Origin: Chitinophagales bacterium
Lineage (GTDB): Bacteria; Bacteroidota; Bacteroidia; Chitinophagales; JADJOU01
DNA length: 64,000 bases
Direction of reading: 5' to 3'
Assembly (NCBI GenBank): GCA_016787225.1
Contig: JAEUUY010000010.1
Coordinates: 27,837-91,836, forward strand
The position numbers and the translations under genes were made by a program. A model generated the notes under the pieces. It saw nothing but the letters and a program-made list of their open reading frames with translations. It had not been told where the DNA came from and searched no databases. Of the stretch, positions 44,665 through 54,960 are shown one piece after another (positions within the stretch are counted from its first letter, which is position 1; the number at the start of each line of letters is the position of its first letter).

Positions 44665-45950
44665 TCTAACAATTTTTCCAAGGCCATGCCTCTTGATCCT
44701 TTTATTAATATTGTCTGCTTACTGAATTTTTGATTCTGAAACCATTTCTTGGCATTATCAGTATTTTCAAAATAAAAAATTCTCTCATCAGAGATAATAT
44801 CAGCAAACTCAGAACCTACGACTACGATAGTATCTAAATTTAAAGAAAGTGCAAGGTCTACTATTTTTTTATGTTCAACTGCTGTGAACTCACCTAATTC
44901 CTTCATAGCCCCAAGAATAGCTGTTTTTTTACCAGAAAATTTAGCTAAATTATGAAGTGCCACCTCCATACTACTTGGATTAGCATTATATGCATCAAGA
45001 ATAATGGTCAGTTGTTCTTTTTTTAAAACCTGTGATCGACTATTTGATGGCTGATAATTCTCAAATGCTTGAATAATTTTCTTGGAATCAACTTCAAAAT
45101 ATCTTCCGATAGTATAGGCTAAAAGCACATTATAAAGGTTGTATTCTCCTGTGAGTTGCGTTCTTATAATACTATTACTATCGCCCTCGAAAATTTGTAT
45201 CACTAAGAATTCCGAGTCTGAATGAACTAGTCTTCCATAGATGGGCAAATCTTCAGAGGTACCATAGGCGATGTAATTTAAACCCATAGTCTGTTTCATT
45301 AATAATGGATCATCCGCATTGATGAATATCTTGCTATTTGGGTTTTGAGTGAGATATTTATATAATTCCGTTTTACCTTTCAGTACACCCTCCAACCCTC
45401 CAAATCCTTCCAAATGAGCTTTACCAATATTGGTTATAACGCCAAAATTTGGTTCGGTATATGTGCAGTAGTCTGCTATTTCACCTTGGTGATTGGCTCC
45501 CATTTCTACAATAGAAATATCTTCATAGGCTTTGATGTCTAATAAAGTCAAAGGAATTCCTATATGATTATTCAAATTGCCTTTTGTACAAGCTACTTTA
45601 TACCTAGCAGAAAGTGCCTCTCTAATTAATTCTTTTGAGGTTGTTTTTCCGTTACTTCCTGTGATAGCAATTATAGGGATGTTTAGTTTTGTCCTATGGT
45701 AAAGGGCTAATTCTTGCAATGTTTTCAATACATCATCGACTAAGATTATTCCTGGTTCATTTCCTAGCGAGACATCATCCACGATAGCATATCTTGCACC
45801 TTGCTTTATTGCATCTAGGGCATAATTGTTACCATTAAAGTTAGATCCTTTTAAGGCAAAAAAAATCTGACCTTGTTCTATTTTTCGGGTATCAGTTGTT
45901 ATTTTTTGCCCTTGTGCTAAAAATTTGATGTAGAGTTTTTCAATATTCAT
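44661..45950 (-). CDS. murF: UDP-N-acetylmuramoyl-tripeptide--D-alanyl-D-alanine ligase
   Basis: MurF adds D-Ala-D-Ala to the UDP-MurNAc-tripeptide in the last cytoplasmic step of peptidoglycan precursor synthesis. The 429-residue product has ITGSNGKTTSKE with the P-loop at 97-104, the Mur motif NLNNHIGIPLTLL, EMGANHQGEI and a C-terminal DAYNANPSSM. In F. johnsoniae gldJ is followed by murF; the same order is seen here. A terminator separates the two genes. Confidence 0.95.
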   Translation of the reverse strand: MNIEKLYIKFLAQGQKITTDTRKIEQGQIFFALKGSNFNGNNYALDAIKQGARYAIVDDVSLGNEPGIILVDDVLKTLQELALYHRTKLNIPIIAITGSNGKTTSKELIREALSARYKVACTKGNLNNHIGIPLTLLDIKAYEDISIVEMGANHQGEIADYCTYTEPNFGVITNIGKAHLEGFGGLEGVLKGKTELYKYLTQNPNSKIFINADDPLLMKQTMGLNYIAYGTSEDLPIYGRLVHSDSEFLVIQIFEGDSNSIIRTQLTGEYNLYNVLLAYTIGRYFEVDSKKIIQAFENYQPSNSRSQVLKKEQLTIILDAYNANPSSMEVALHNLAKFSGKKTAILGAMKELGEFTAVEHKKIVDLALSLNLDTIVVVGSEFADIISDERIFYFENTDNAKKWFQNQKFSKQTILIKGSRGMALEKLLD

Positions 45951-45964
45951 TCATCTACTATTAC

Positions 45965-45995
45965 AAAAAAAGCCCCCGCTGGAGTGCGAGAGCTT
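45965..45995 (-). terminator. Rho-independent terminator after gldJ
   Basis: On the minus strand AAGCTCTCGC pairs with GCGGGGGCTT (ten pairs, two G-U) around a six-base loop, followed by seven T. It lies between gldJ and murF and would stop most gldJ transcripts. Confidence 0.75.
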
Positions 45996-46015
45996 CTTTA
46001 ATTAAATCATTATTT

Positions 46016-47503
46016 TTATTTCTTCTTTTTAAAGACGTTTCCTGCAGGGAACTTATTGCCTAATGGGCTACCCATTCTATCCATAGCACATCTGAATCCG
46101 ATATCGTCAGAAGCCTCATACTCCTGATAAAATCTTCTAGTGCCTGGTGATAACCAATATACACGGTCCTTCCATGATCCACCCTTATATACTCTTGATT
46201 GGTCATTGATAAGTGAAGACCTTCCATAACCATATATAACATTGGACTCTTTATCCTGATCGCTATAATTTCTCACATCAGCTTTTCTATAGTTTCTTCT
46301 AGCTGCGGCCTCTTCTTCTTTCACATCTCTGTACTGCAGTCTACCTAAAGAATCTTTCTCCGCTAATTCGCCATCTTCACCTCTCAATTTAGTTTTGAAG
46401 ATATTACCACGGAAAGAATTAAAGTCAACAGCATCAGTCATAGTCATTGGTCTGTAAACATCCATACACCATTCATTAACATTTCCTGCCATATTAAATA
46501 ATCCAAAGTCATTAGGATAATTAGCCTTAATAGGTGAAGTTGGGCATGCATTGTCGTTCAAATTAGGAGCTAAGCCCATGAAATCACCTCTTCCTCTCTT
46601 AAAGTTCGCTAAGAAATCACCTTGTAATTTACCTGTTTTCGGATATCTCAAACTATGTCCATTCCATGGATATATCTTTTGCTCTGTTATTCTTTCTTCA
46701 TCTTTATATGGTTGATTTCCGACTAAGGAGTACGCTGCATATTCCCACTCTGCTTCTGTAGGCAATCTATAATCTGGTTGAAGAATACCATCTTCAAATC
46801 TGACAGGTCGAGTAGCCTTACCACCTTGAGCCACGTCTTTAACTTGTTTTTTACCTGCTGTAGGCTCATATTGACCAGCGAGATAAGCTTGCGTATTGAA
46901 ATTATTATCATCTACATCTGACGTAGGCTCCATTTTAATGATACCCTTGGTCGCTAATATTTGCTCGTTCACTCGGTCGCTTCTCCATTTTGCGAAGTCA
47001 TTAGCTTGTAACCAAGAAACCCCAACCACAGGATAATTATCAAACGAAGGATGTCTGAAATAATATTCTACGTATGGCTCATTATAGGCTAGTTCATCTC
47101 TCCATACCAATGTGTCAGGTATAGCGCGCTGCACTACCTGAGGAAAAGACTCACCAAACACTCTGCTTAACCAATAGGTATATTCACGATATTGAATATT
47201 TGAAATCTCAGCCTCATCCATGTAAAAAGAAGGCACAGTAACCCTGCGAGCTACATTATTCCAATCTCTCATAACATCTTCGTCTTTTTGCCCCATCAAA
47301 TAAGTACCACCTGGCACAAGCACTAAGCCTGGCGCCGTAGCCTGTCCTGCATAATTGAGCTTCTCAAAGCCTCCATTCTTGGTATCATTGTAGTTCCAGC
47401 CAGTAGTTTCAGACTTACCAGCCTTAGAGCTACCTTTTTTACAAGATGAAACCGCTCCTAAAAGGAAACTGCCTATGACAAGATAAACAATAAGTTTTTT
47501 CAT
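46016..47503 (-). CDS. gldJ: Gliding motility lipoprotein GldJ
   Basis: GldJ is a lipoprotein with a formylglycine-generating-enzyme-like (SUMF1) domain, needed for gliding and for stable GldK in Flavobacterium. The 495-residue product has a lipoprotein signal (Cys21 in AVSSC) and the SUMF1 pattern PGLVLVPGGTYLMGQ, DYRLPTEAEWEYAA, FGLFNMAGNVNEWCMD, RVYKGGSW and DIGFRCA. The GldK paralogue shares this fold, but the length, the Lys-rich tail VFKKKK and the following murF favour GldJ. Confidence 0.87.
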   Translation of the reverse strand: MKKLIVYLVIGSFLLGAVSSCKKGSSKAGKSETTGWNYNDTKNGGFEKLNYAGQATAPGLVLVPGGTYLMGQKDEDVMRDWNNVARRVTVPSFYMDEAEISNIQYREYTYWLSRVFGESFPQVVQRAIPDTLVWRDELAYNEPYVEYYFRHPSFDNYPVVGVSWLQANDFAKWRSDRVNEQILATKGIIKMEPTSDVDDNNFNTQAYLAGQYEPTAGKKQVKDVAQGGKATRPVRFEDGILQPDYRLPTEAEWEYAAYSLVGNQPYKDEERITEQKIYPWNGHSLRYPKTGKLQGDFLANFKRGRGDFMGLAPNLNDNACPTSPIKANYPNDFGLFNMAGNVNEWCMDVYRPMTMTDAVDFNSFRGNIFKTKLRGEDGELAEKDSLGRLQYRDVKEEEAAARRNYRKADVRNYSDQDKESNVIYGYGRSSLINDQSRVYKGGSWKDRVYWLSPGTRRFYQEYEASDDIGFRCAMDRMGSPLGNKFPAGNVFKKKK

Positions 47504-47574
47504 GTTGATAATTTTTTAAATTAAATTCAGTTCGCTAAGATAACGCAATTTTTAAGTTTTATTGTGTATTTTTT

Positions 47575-48579
47575 TTAATTTCTCATAAAATCTGGGCAAA
47601 AAAGGATATTTTTGTACTCATTCGGATAGAGCGAGTTGTCTTCCCCTTTAAGGAGAATTCGTATTCCAATCTCATGAGAACCACCAGAATACGATGCAAT
47701 TCCATTCAAATTGAGATCATAAGAATAGCTAATTCTGACCTTATTAAAATTAAATCCAGCTAAAAATAAAATGGACTCTATCTCATTTGCATTGTGACGC
47801 AATCCTAAACCTAGATTAATAGTTTCATATTGGTATAGAACATTGCCAACAAATTTGTTATATCCGTATTGTCTGTCAAATAAAAAATATGGAAACAAAC
47901 CAATACGTTTATCCTGATTAAACCAGTATACCCCACCAATTTGACTGGATAAAACCAAATCCCCAAATTGCTTTGTTGTATTACTTCCCAGATTGGTTTT
48001 CGGTAGCATATTTCGAGCACTTAAACCTGCATAAAAATAATTTGTAAAATAAACTAGTCCCGCATGAAAATTAAACCCAGTATGAGACAAAGAGTTTGAA
48101 ATATCCTCAGAGGTAGGAGCCAATTGGCTAAAGCCATTTATAGGGTCAATTTGATCATAAAAGACTAATCTAGACCTATCTATTTGTTGATGAATCAAAT
48201 TAGCAGATAATCCAAATCTTAAAGCATGATATTCATTAAATTTTGCTTGATAGGCATAGTTAATATTAACATAATATCTGGAAAAAATATTATCACCAAA
48301 TTTATCAACAATCACCTGAGCTCCTAATCCACTATTGTACTCTTTAATGTATTGGTCATATGAAACAAAATAGGTATTGAAGCCAGAATTAATATCGCTA
48401 CCGATATTAGGGTACTCGTTTCTGTAATGAGCCAATATCCTGGGACCAAATTGTATACCTGCAAATGATGGATTCGAAAAAAACTGTGTTTGAGCAAGCT
48501 GGGTAAAATGAATGTCTTGTGAACTAGCCATTTCCCAAAGAAGAAAACTAAATACGAAGCCAAACAATTTTTTAATCAC
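47575..48579 (-). CDS. PorP/SprF family type IX secretion membrane protein
   Basis: PorP/SprF proteins are outer-membrane barrels that help T9SS or anchor its surface cargo. The 334-residue product has a signal peptide (VIKKLFGFVFSFLLWEMASS) and the family start QDIHFTQLAQTQFFSNPSFAGI, then repeated barrel strands. I set the start at a GTG (48579) because a TATGTTTG promoter box covers the upstream TTG at 48615 that opens a longer frame. It is divergent from porU. Confidence 0.85.
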   Translation of the reverse strand: MIKKLFGFVFSFLLWEMASSQDIHFTQLAQTQFFSNPSFAGIQFGPRILAHYRNEYPNIGSDINSGFNTYFVSYDQYIKEYNSGLGAQVIVDKFGDNIFSRYYVNINYAYQAKFNEYHALRFGLSANLIHQQIDRSRLVFYDQIDPINGFSQLAPTSEDISNSLSHTGFNFHAGLVYFTNYFYAGLSARNMLPKTNLGSNTTKQFGDLVLSSQIGGVYWFNQDKRIGLFPYFLFDRQYGYNKFVGNVLYQYETINLGLGLRHNANEIESILFLAGFNFNKVRISYSYDLNLNGIASYSGGSHEIGIRILLKGEDNSLYPNEYKNILFCPDFMRN

Positions 48580-48612
48580 CGAAACGTTGTAAATTTTGAT
48601 AAACCTATTTTT

Positions 48613-48620
48613 CAAACATA
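48613..48620 (-). promoter_or_regulatory. Probable -7 box of the porP-like gene
   Basis: TATGTTTG on the minus strand fits TAnnTTTG, 33 bases before the GTG at 48579. It overlaps the upstream TTG. Confidence 0.5.
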
Positions 48621-48648
48621 CAAAATTAATAAGATAAGTTATTCTGTC

Positions 48649-48656
48649 TATATTTG
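48649..48656 (+). promoter_or_regulatory. Probable -7 box of porU
   Basis: TATATTTG fits TAnnTTTG and ends 10 bases before the porU ATG, so the 5' leader would be only a few bases. It lies 28 bases from the opposed box of the porP-like gene. Confidence 0.5.
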
Positions 48657-48666
48657 AAATCCAATT

Positions 48667-51600
48667 ATGAAATATTATATTGCTTTCTTAACGCAAAGAA
48701 GCCCAGTTTTAGTATTTATATTTATTCTACTTTCAACTTTTAAGTTGCAGGGAGCTTCTGTTTTAAGCAAAGGAAATTGGTACAAATTCAGTATTGATAA
48801 GTCCGGCGTGTATAAATTAGATTATAATTTTCTGGTCAATGATTTAAAAATAAATCCACAAGAATTGAATACGACTACTATTGGTATTTTTGGCTATGGT
48901 GGTGGTGTTTCAGCAGAGTATTTTACAAATAACTCTGCGTCTTTAAAGGAAAATAATATAGAAATTGTTGATTTAAATTCAAATGGCGTCATCGAAAAAG
49001 AAGATTACATTTTATTCTATGGAGATGGCCCACTTGGGAAAAAATTAAATCTAACTAAAGGCTGGTTTGAGCATACCTCTGCTTATTATACCGATGTGCA
49101 ATCCTTTTTTCTCACTACTACTGAGGGTAGTTCAAAAAAACTAGGCACCCTTAATTCAGGCTCTAATCCAATACGAACCTTCAATAATTTTGATTTATTT
49201 GGAATACTTGATAAAGATTCATTCAACCCTAATCTTTCAGGAAGAATCTGGTATCATAAAGCATTGAATAATATTGTGCGAACAACCACCTTGAACCTTC
49301 CAATATCACAATGTAGTGGGGGTGAAAAAATAATTATAACCTACAGTTACCTGACAAAACTAAGCGGTGCATCCCTTACTATTGCAGTGAATAATGGTTT
49401 TGTGAAATCTCAATCGCTTAGTCCTTCAGATAAATATCAAGTTGATACTTTACAAATACCATGCCCTGGTAGCAATTCTACTATTAGCTTTTCAATTAAT
49501 GGATCTATGAATGAAAATCTATATTTAGATTTTATAACTGTCAATGGCAAAGCACCTTTGGTTTATAGTGGAGTACAATTCAATTTTCGATTTAAAGAAG
49601 AAGTAGGAACAAGAAACAATATTCAATTTAATTTAAGCGGAGCGCAAAACGCTAAATTATGGGATGTGACGACTATAGGTTCTTTCAAAAATCTTACAAC
49701 TAAAAATCTTATATTTGAAAATACCTCTTCGGTAAATGAGTTTGTAGTATTTGAAGACAACAATGCTTACAAACCTTCAGCAATAGGAAAGATTGCCAAT
49801 CAAGATTTGATGAGTCTCGGTGCAGCTCAAAATCTTATTATCACCCATAAAACTTGGTTAAACCAAGCAAAGGAATTAGCTGAATTTCATAAGGAAGAAC
49901 GAGGTATAATAACCCACGTAGTAGATGTTGAGCATATATATAATGAATACAACTCTGGAAATAAAGACATATCGGCTATCCGCAGATTTATCTCCGCAAT
50001 AGCAGAAAAAAGCTTAAGTTCAACTGAAAAGTTAGCTACGATTACACTATTTGGTAAAGCATGTGTAGACTACAAAAGTGTGAATAAAACAAATAATGCA
50101 TGTGAAGATTTTGTGCCTACCTACGAAACACTTTATTCTAGTGATTACTTGGTATCGTTCCCTACAGACGATATCTATGGTTTGGATTATAAAATAGATA
50201 CCAATTTAGATGATAGTGATAAAACTATGGCATATGGAGTGGGAAGATTACCCGTATCCACTCTAGAAGAAGCTAAAGATGTAGTAGCTAAAATAAAAAA
50301 ATATAAACATGCTAAATCCTATGGCGACTGGCGAAACCAAACAACACTAGTAGCTGATGACTATGATGATAGAGTTGATAGTGACTTTTACACACAAAAT
50401 GAAGTAGTAAGTAAATTTTTAGAGCAAAATCGAATAAAGACATTGCAAAACAAGGTGTATCTCGATGCATTTTTTCAACAACAATTTTCAGGAGGACAGC
50501 GATATGAAGATGTAGAAAAGCTAGTCAAAGATAACTTTACCTTTGGAAATATACTCATGACCTATGTAGGTCATGGAGGTGAGTTTAACTGGTCGCAAGA
50601 AAGAATATTGTCCTCTAATGATCTACCTATTTACAAAAACGAATATTCCCTCCCCTTCGTTACCACAGCCACTTGCGGATTTGCACCCTATGATAAGCCC
50701 AATTCGAATAATAAGTCTGCAGGCGAAAGGTATTTCTTACAGAAAGATGGTGGTGCTATAGGACTTTTGACTACATGCAGAGAAGTTTTAATTTCTGATC
50801 AAGGTCCATTTATGAATAATTTCTTTGCTAGTTTTTTTGGTACCAATAATAAAACACTTGGCGATATAGCTCGTGCAACCAAGATTTCTAATAATATAGA
50901 TGCTAACTCTCAGAAAGTGGTTTTAATTGGGGATCCAGCTTTAGAACTCAATCTACCTAAATTTAATGTGGTAACTACCAATATTTCTAATGGAACAGAT
51001 GATACCTTGAAATCACTGAGCAGGGTAAAAATACAAGGTGAAGTGCGCGATCTATCCAATACTATTATGAATAATTTTAATGGATTCTGTCAGATTACAG
51101 TATTAGACAAACCTACATTAAATAAACTTAACTATAATGATATCAAGACCCCTAAAATAGCGAATGATACTTTTAAGACACAACAGAGTAGAATCTTCCG
51201 AGGTAGTACCGAGGTAAAAGATGGTAAATTTTCTATAGAATTCATTGTACCCAAAGATATTAACTATGCTATAGGGAGAGGCAAGATATCGTATTATGCA
51301 GCAGATGTAAGACAAAAGCCTTATCGTGACGCCTCAGGCATGGATACTAATGTCTGGATAGGAGGAGCTAATTTAAATGCAGCGGCAGACAATGATGCCC
51401 CGAAAGTTACTCTATTTATGAATGATGAAAAATTCGCATTCGGAGGCATAACGAATAACGACCCTATTTTGTTAGTTAAATTATTTGATTCGAGTGGTAT
51501 CAATACTACTGGAGCTGGAATTGGCCATGATATCACGGGTATTTTAGACAATAACTTAAGACTTCCTATCAACCTCAATAGTTATTATAGAACAGAACAA

Positions 51601-52053
51601 GGGGATTTTATGAGTGGTCGAATCAATTATCCATTTTACAAACTGAAAGATGGAAGACATACGATAAAAGTAAAGGCATGGGATGTATACAACAATCCGG
51701 GCGAAGGCTACACGGAGTTTATAGTAGCACCGTCTGAAAAAATTGCATTGATGCATGTACTAAATTATCCCAACCCATTCACTACGCAGACACGATTCGA
51801 ATTTGAGCACAATAGACCCAATGAAATGCTAGATGTATCTATCAACATCATGACAATATCGGGACGCATAGTTAAGCGAATTCACCAGAAAATAAGTACA
51901 GAAGGTTTCAGAGTAAGAGATCAAATACATTGGAATGGACAGGATGATTTTGGCGATAAAATAGGTAAGGGGGTATACATATATACTGTGACTATAAGAG
52001 ACTCTAAAGGTGAAACAGCTAGTAAATACGAAAAATTGGTTTTATTACAATAA
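48667..52053 (+). CDS. porU: Type IX secretion signal peptidase PorU
   Basis: PorU is the gingipain-like (C25) cysteine peptidase on the cell surface that removes C-terminal sorting domains from T9SS cargo and, in Porphyromonas, links cargo to A-LPS. The 1128-residue product has a signal peptide, an N-terminal beta domain, and the C25 catalytic pair: His636 in YVGHGGEF and Cys670 in ATCGFAPYD. The C-terminus has an FlgD-like/sorting region with LNYPNPFTTQTRFEF and IGKGVYIYTVTI. It is followed after 45 bases by porV. Confidence 0.93.
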   Translation: MKYYIAFLTQRSPVLVFIFILLSTFKLQGASVLSKGNWYKFSIDKSGVYKLDYNFLVNDLKINPQELNTTTIGIFGYGGGVSAEYFTNNSASLKENNIEIVDLNSNGVIEKEDYILFYGDGPLGKKLNLTKGWFEHTSAYYTDVQSFFLTTTEGSSKKLGTLNSGSNPIRTFNNFDLFGILDKDSFNPNLSGRIWYHKALNNIVRTTTLNLPISQCSGGEKIIITYSYLTKLSGASLTIAVNNGFVKSQSLSPSDKYQVDTLQIPCPGSNSTISFSINGSMNENLYLDFITVNGKAPLVYSGVQFNFRFKEEVGTRNNIQFNLSGAQNAKLWDVTTIGSFKNLTTKNLIFENTSSVNEFVVFEDNNAYKPSAIGKIANQDLMSLGAAQNLIITHKTWLNQAKELAEFHKEERGIITHVVDVEHIYNEYNSGNKDISAIRRFISAIAEKSLSSTEKLATITLFGKACVDYKSVNKTNNACEDFVPTYETLYSSDYLVSFPTDDIYGLDYKIDTNLDDSDKTMAYGVGRLPVSTLEEAKDVVAKIKKYKHAKSYGDWRNQTTLVADDYDDRVDSDFYTQNEVVSKFLEQNRIKTLQNKVYLDAFFQQQFSGGQRYEDVEKLVKDNFTFGNILMTYVGHGGEFNWSQERILSSNDLPIYKNEYSLPFVTTATCGFAPYDKPNSNNKSAGERYFLQKDGGAIGLLTTCREVLISDQGPFMNNFFASFFGTNNKTLGDIARATKISNNIDANSQKVVLIGDPALELNLPKFNVVTTNISNGTDDTLKSLSRVKIQGEVRDLSNTIMNNFNGFCQITVLDKPTLNKLNYNDIKTPKIANDTFKTQQSRIFRGSTEVKDGKFSIEFIVPKDINYAIGRGKISYYAADVRQKPYRDASGMDTNVWIGGANLNAAADNDAPKVTLFMNDEKFAFGGITNNDPILLVKLFDSSGINTTGAGIGHDITGILDNNLRLPINLNSYYRTEQGDFMSGRINYPFYKLKDGRHTIKVKAWDVYNNPGEGYTEFIVAPSEKIALMHVLNYPNPFTTQTRFEFEHNRPNEMLDVSINIMTISGRIVKRIHQKISTEGFRVRDQIHWNGQDDFGDKIGKGVYIYTVTIRDSKGETASKYEKLVLLQ

Positions 52054-52098
52054 TTTTTGTTTATTTGCGTTGGTATTTAAATTATATAAAACTAAAAC

Positions 52099-53313
52099 GT
52101 GATTTTATTCAGAGTTGTCGGGAACGTAATTCCATTTTTTATTTTACTTATTTTCTCAAATCAATTATACTCTCAAGGGACTATTAATCACAATGGTTTA
52201 GAATATGTGATCACGACAGGGGTACCTTTTATGCGTATTGCTACGGATGCTCGCTCTGCGGGTATGGCAGAAGTAGGTGTAGCTACATCAGCAGATAATA
52301 ATGCTGGATTTCACAATCCAGCAAAACTTGCCTTTGTAGACAATGACATGGGCGCTTCGGTCAATTTTGCACCATGGCTGAGACAAATCACCAATGATAT
52401 TTACCTCATCAATGCAAATGGATATTATAAAATTTCACCAAACCATGCTGCTGGTATTAGTTTGCGATATTTTACACTAGGTCAAATCAATTATAAGGAT
52501 GCATCAGGTGGGGATTTAGGAATATCCAAGCCTTTCGAATTTGCAGCGGAAGGGCACTATTCTTTTCGACTTTCCGAAAATTTTGGGATTGGAGCCAGTG
52601 GTCGATTTATTTTATCCGATTTATCTAATGGAGCTACGACGGCCACGACTCAAATTCCAGCGGGCAATGCGTTTTCGGTAGATTTTGCCGCTTTCTACAC
52701 TAAGAGACTTGAGATAGGAAGATTCCAAGAAACAAAACTCAATTTGGGACTCAATATATCCAATATTGGATCAAAAATTCAATACAGTGCTAATGGTCAA
52801 CCTGACTTTATTCCTACCAATTTAGCCTTAGGAGCTTGTATGGAGAGTCAAATCGATGATCACAATACGGTGAGCTTGAGTATTCAGTTGGATAAACTTT
52901 TAGTGCCTACTCCTACTTATACTAGAGACAATCAAGGTAAATTTAAATTTGTAGATGAGAACAGAAATGGCATACCCGATTTTAAAGAGCATGGATCCAT
53001 AGGAGGTATGCTTGTATCATTTGGTGATCATGCGAATGGAATTGGTGGTGAATTGGGTGAATTTATTTATCATGCAGGAGCAGAATATTCATATCAAAAA
53101 ACATATTTTTTACGTGCAGGATTCTTCTTTGAACCAGAAGGTGCTGGAGGAAGACAATTCGTTACTGCCGGATTAGGTTTAAAATATAATACATTGAGAT
53201 TAGATTTCTCATATCTACTGCCTATCACGCAGCAGCGTTCACCTTTAGATAATCAAATGAGAGTTTCATTGGCATTCAATATCGGTGAGAGTAAGAAGGA
53301 TAATTACTGGTAA
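52099..53313 (+). CDS. porV: Type IX secretion outer-membrane protein PorV
   Basis: PorV (LptO) is a FadL-like 14-strand barrel that binds cargo sorting domains and shuttles them to PorU. The 404-residue product has a signal peptide (about 1-25) and the conserved start GVPFMRIATDARSAGMAEVGVAT, then repeated barrel strands and a loop HGSIGGMLVSFGDHANGIGGEL, ending with aromatic strands. The start is a GTG. It is co-transcribed with porU. It is convergent with the protease gene, 3 bases away. Confidence 0.92.
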   Translation: MILFRVVGNVIPFFILLIFSNQLYSQGTINHNGLEYVITTGVPFMRIATDARSAGMAEVGVATSADNNAGFHNPAKLAFVDNDMGASVNFAPWLRQITNDIYLINANGYYKISPNHAAGISLRYFTLGQINYKDASGGDLGISKPFEFAAEGHYSFRLSENFGIGASGRFILSDLSNGATTATTQIPAGNAFSVDFAAFYTKRLEIGRFQETKLNLGLNISNIGSKIQYSANGQPDFIPTNLALGACMESQIDDHNTVSLSIQLDKLLVPTPTYTRDNQGKFKFVDENRNGIPDFKEHGSIGGMLVSFGDHANGIGGELGEFIYHAGAEYSYQKTYFLRAGFFFEPEGAGGRQFVTAGLGLKYNTLRLDFSYLLPITQQRSPLDNQMRVSLAFNIGESKKDNYW

Positions 53314-53316
53314 AAT

Positions 53317-54900
53317 CTAGTTTTTAATATATCTTTCCTCTAGGCTAAAATTACCCATTTTTACCTTAAAAAAGTATAACCCTTTCGCATAGTTATCTGT
53401 ATTGATAAAAATGTGGTTCACACCTTTCAGTAAGTTTACCTTTGATTTGGAAATGACTTTTCCTGCAAAATAAACTTCGAATTCTGCGCCCACTATAGAC
53501 TCATTAGAGCTTATTTCCAGTATCGTATTACCTTGAGAAGGATTAGGGAATACAGATAGATTTTTTTCCTTCTGTTTTATTAGATTAAAGGAGAATGGTC
53601 TATGAAATTGTGGTAACCCGAAACCTATTTCAAGATTAGGACTTAAATAATTGGAACCAGTGGAATAGAGCAGAGTTCTGAGCTCTTGAGGTTTCAGAAA
53701 ACTATTTTTTTGCCAAAAACATGCGATAAGCCCAGCTAGTAAAGGCGATGAAAAAGATGTACCATTTCCAAAATGATAATTTCCCATATCATAATAAAGT
53801 GTTGTCCCCTTTCCTACCCCCACTATATTGGGTTTTATATAATTTAACTTGTAAAAACCCTTAGAGCTAAAATCGGCTAAACTAGTATTGATATCGAGAG
53901 CTCCTACGGATATCACTCCTTCAACATCGGCTGGAGCCGTTATAATACCCCAGTCTTTATTACCATGATTACCTGCGGAATTCACAACCACTATTCCTTT
54001 TTCAACTGCTATAGCTGCTGCCTTGGATACTATGGTAGTTTTTCCATTCATATCATCTCTAGTATAGTTTTGAGAAGGATCATCAAATTGATGATAACCT
54101 AAAGATGAATTAATAATATCTAAACCCATGCTATCCGCCATTTCCGCAGCTACAGCCCAGTTCAATTCTTCTACACGAGTTTCACTTCTAGGATCTTCAG
54201 TTATGAATAAATAATAACTAGCCTTGGGAGCACTTGCTACAATAGTGTCTTTTAAAAACGAAGCCATACAACCCATAACAGCAGTTCCATGTCCATCCAA
54301 GGTATATACGTCATTTGAATTTTGAACAATATTTTTCACTGGGAATATTCGATTTTCTGTAAACAAATGTTTAAAAGAAGAAATTTTATCTAGTCGATCA
54401 AAGCCTGCATCGAAGACTCCTATGCGCATGCCCTGACCTTCAAATCCTTCATCATGAAGTGCACGCCCTCCATGGAGCTCTATTTGAGTATATGCAGCAC
54501 CATACTGCTCAATAGTATAGTTTGTTTCAAGTTTTTGATAACTAGACTTTAGTTTGGTTTCTATACCAGTTAAAATTTCTACTTTATCTACAAATTCTAG
54601 CTTTTTTATTCGTTCTAATTCTTCTTTTGTACATACTACAGATACAGCATTTAGCCATCGTGAAGACTTTATCACTGGAACAATTTTTTCTATTGATGAC
54701 TTTCTGTGAGGCTCTATAGCATAATCCTTGTCATCAAGCGAAATGCCATATAGCATTTTTCTTTTCATGGCATCTGCAGAGAGCGCGTAAGCAGTTTTTT
54801 CAATATCTTTAGGTTTGAAATAAACCAAATATTGAACTTGTGTTTTCAAAACAATAGGTAAAACCAAAAATGATATCTTAATCAGAAAATTCGATTGCAT
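53317..54900 (-). CDS. Secreted subtilisin-like (S8) serine protease with T9SS sorting domain
   Basis: The 527-residue product has a signal peptide, an N-terminal propeptide-like region, and the S8 triad: Asp164 in GVFDAGFD, His204 in DGHGTAVMG and Ser382 in GTSFSSPLLAG; the oxyanion Asn311 is in NSAGNHG. The last 80 residues (LSVFPNPSQGNTILEI to SLEERYIKN) are a type A sorting domain, so it is exported by the T9SS. It is convergent with porV. The substrate is unknown. Confidence 0.9.
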   Translation of the reverse strand: MQSNFLIKISFLVLPIVLKTQVQYLVYFKPKDIEKTAYALSADAMKRKMLYGISLDDKDYAIEPHRKSSIEKIVPVIKSSRWLNAVSVVCTKEELERIKKLEFVDKVEILTGIETKLKSSYQKLETNYTIEQYGAAYTQIELHGGRALHDEGFEGQGMRIGVFDAGFDRLDKISSFKHLFTENRIFPVKNIVQNSNDVYTLDGHGTAVMGCMASFLKDTIVASAPKASYYLFITEDPRSETRVEELNWAVAAEMADSMGLDIINSSLGYHQFDDPSQNYTRDDMNGKTTIVSKAAAIAVEKGIVVVNSAGNHGNKDWGIITAPADVEGVISVGALDINTSLADFSSKGFYKLNYIKPNIVGVGKGTTLYYDMGNYHFGNGTSFSSPLLAGLIACFWQKNSFLKPQELRTLLYSTGSNYLSPNLEIGFGLPQFHRPFSFNLIKQKEKNLSVFPNPSQGNTILEISSNESIVGAEFEVYFAGKVISKSKVNLLKGVNHIFINTDNYAKGLYFFKVKMGNFSLEERYIKN

Positions 54901-54960
54901 ATAACAAATATAAGCCTTTGTTTAACGTTGGAAAAGATTTTAAATTGTAAATCGTAAACT

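Noticed and set aside
46016..47503. GldK instead of GldJ.
   Set aside because: Both share the SUMF1 fold, but murF follows as it does gldJ in F. johnsoniae, gldLMN do not follow, and the C-terminus fits GldJ better.
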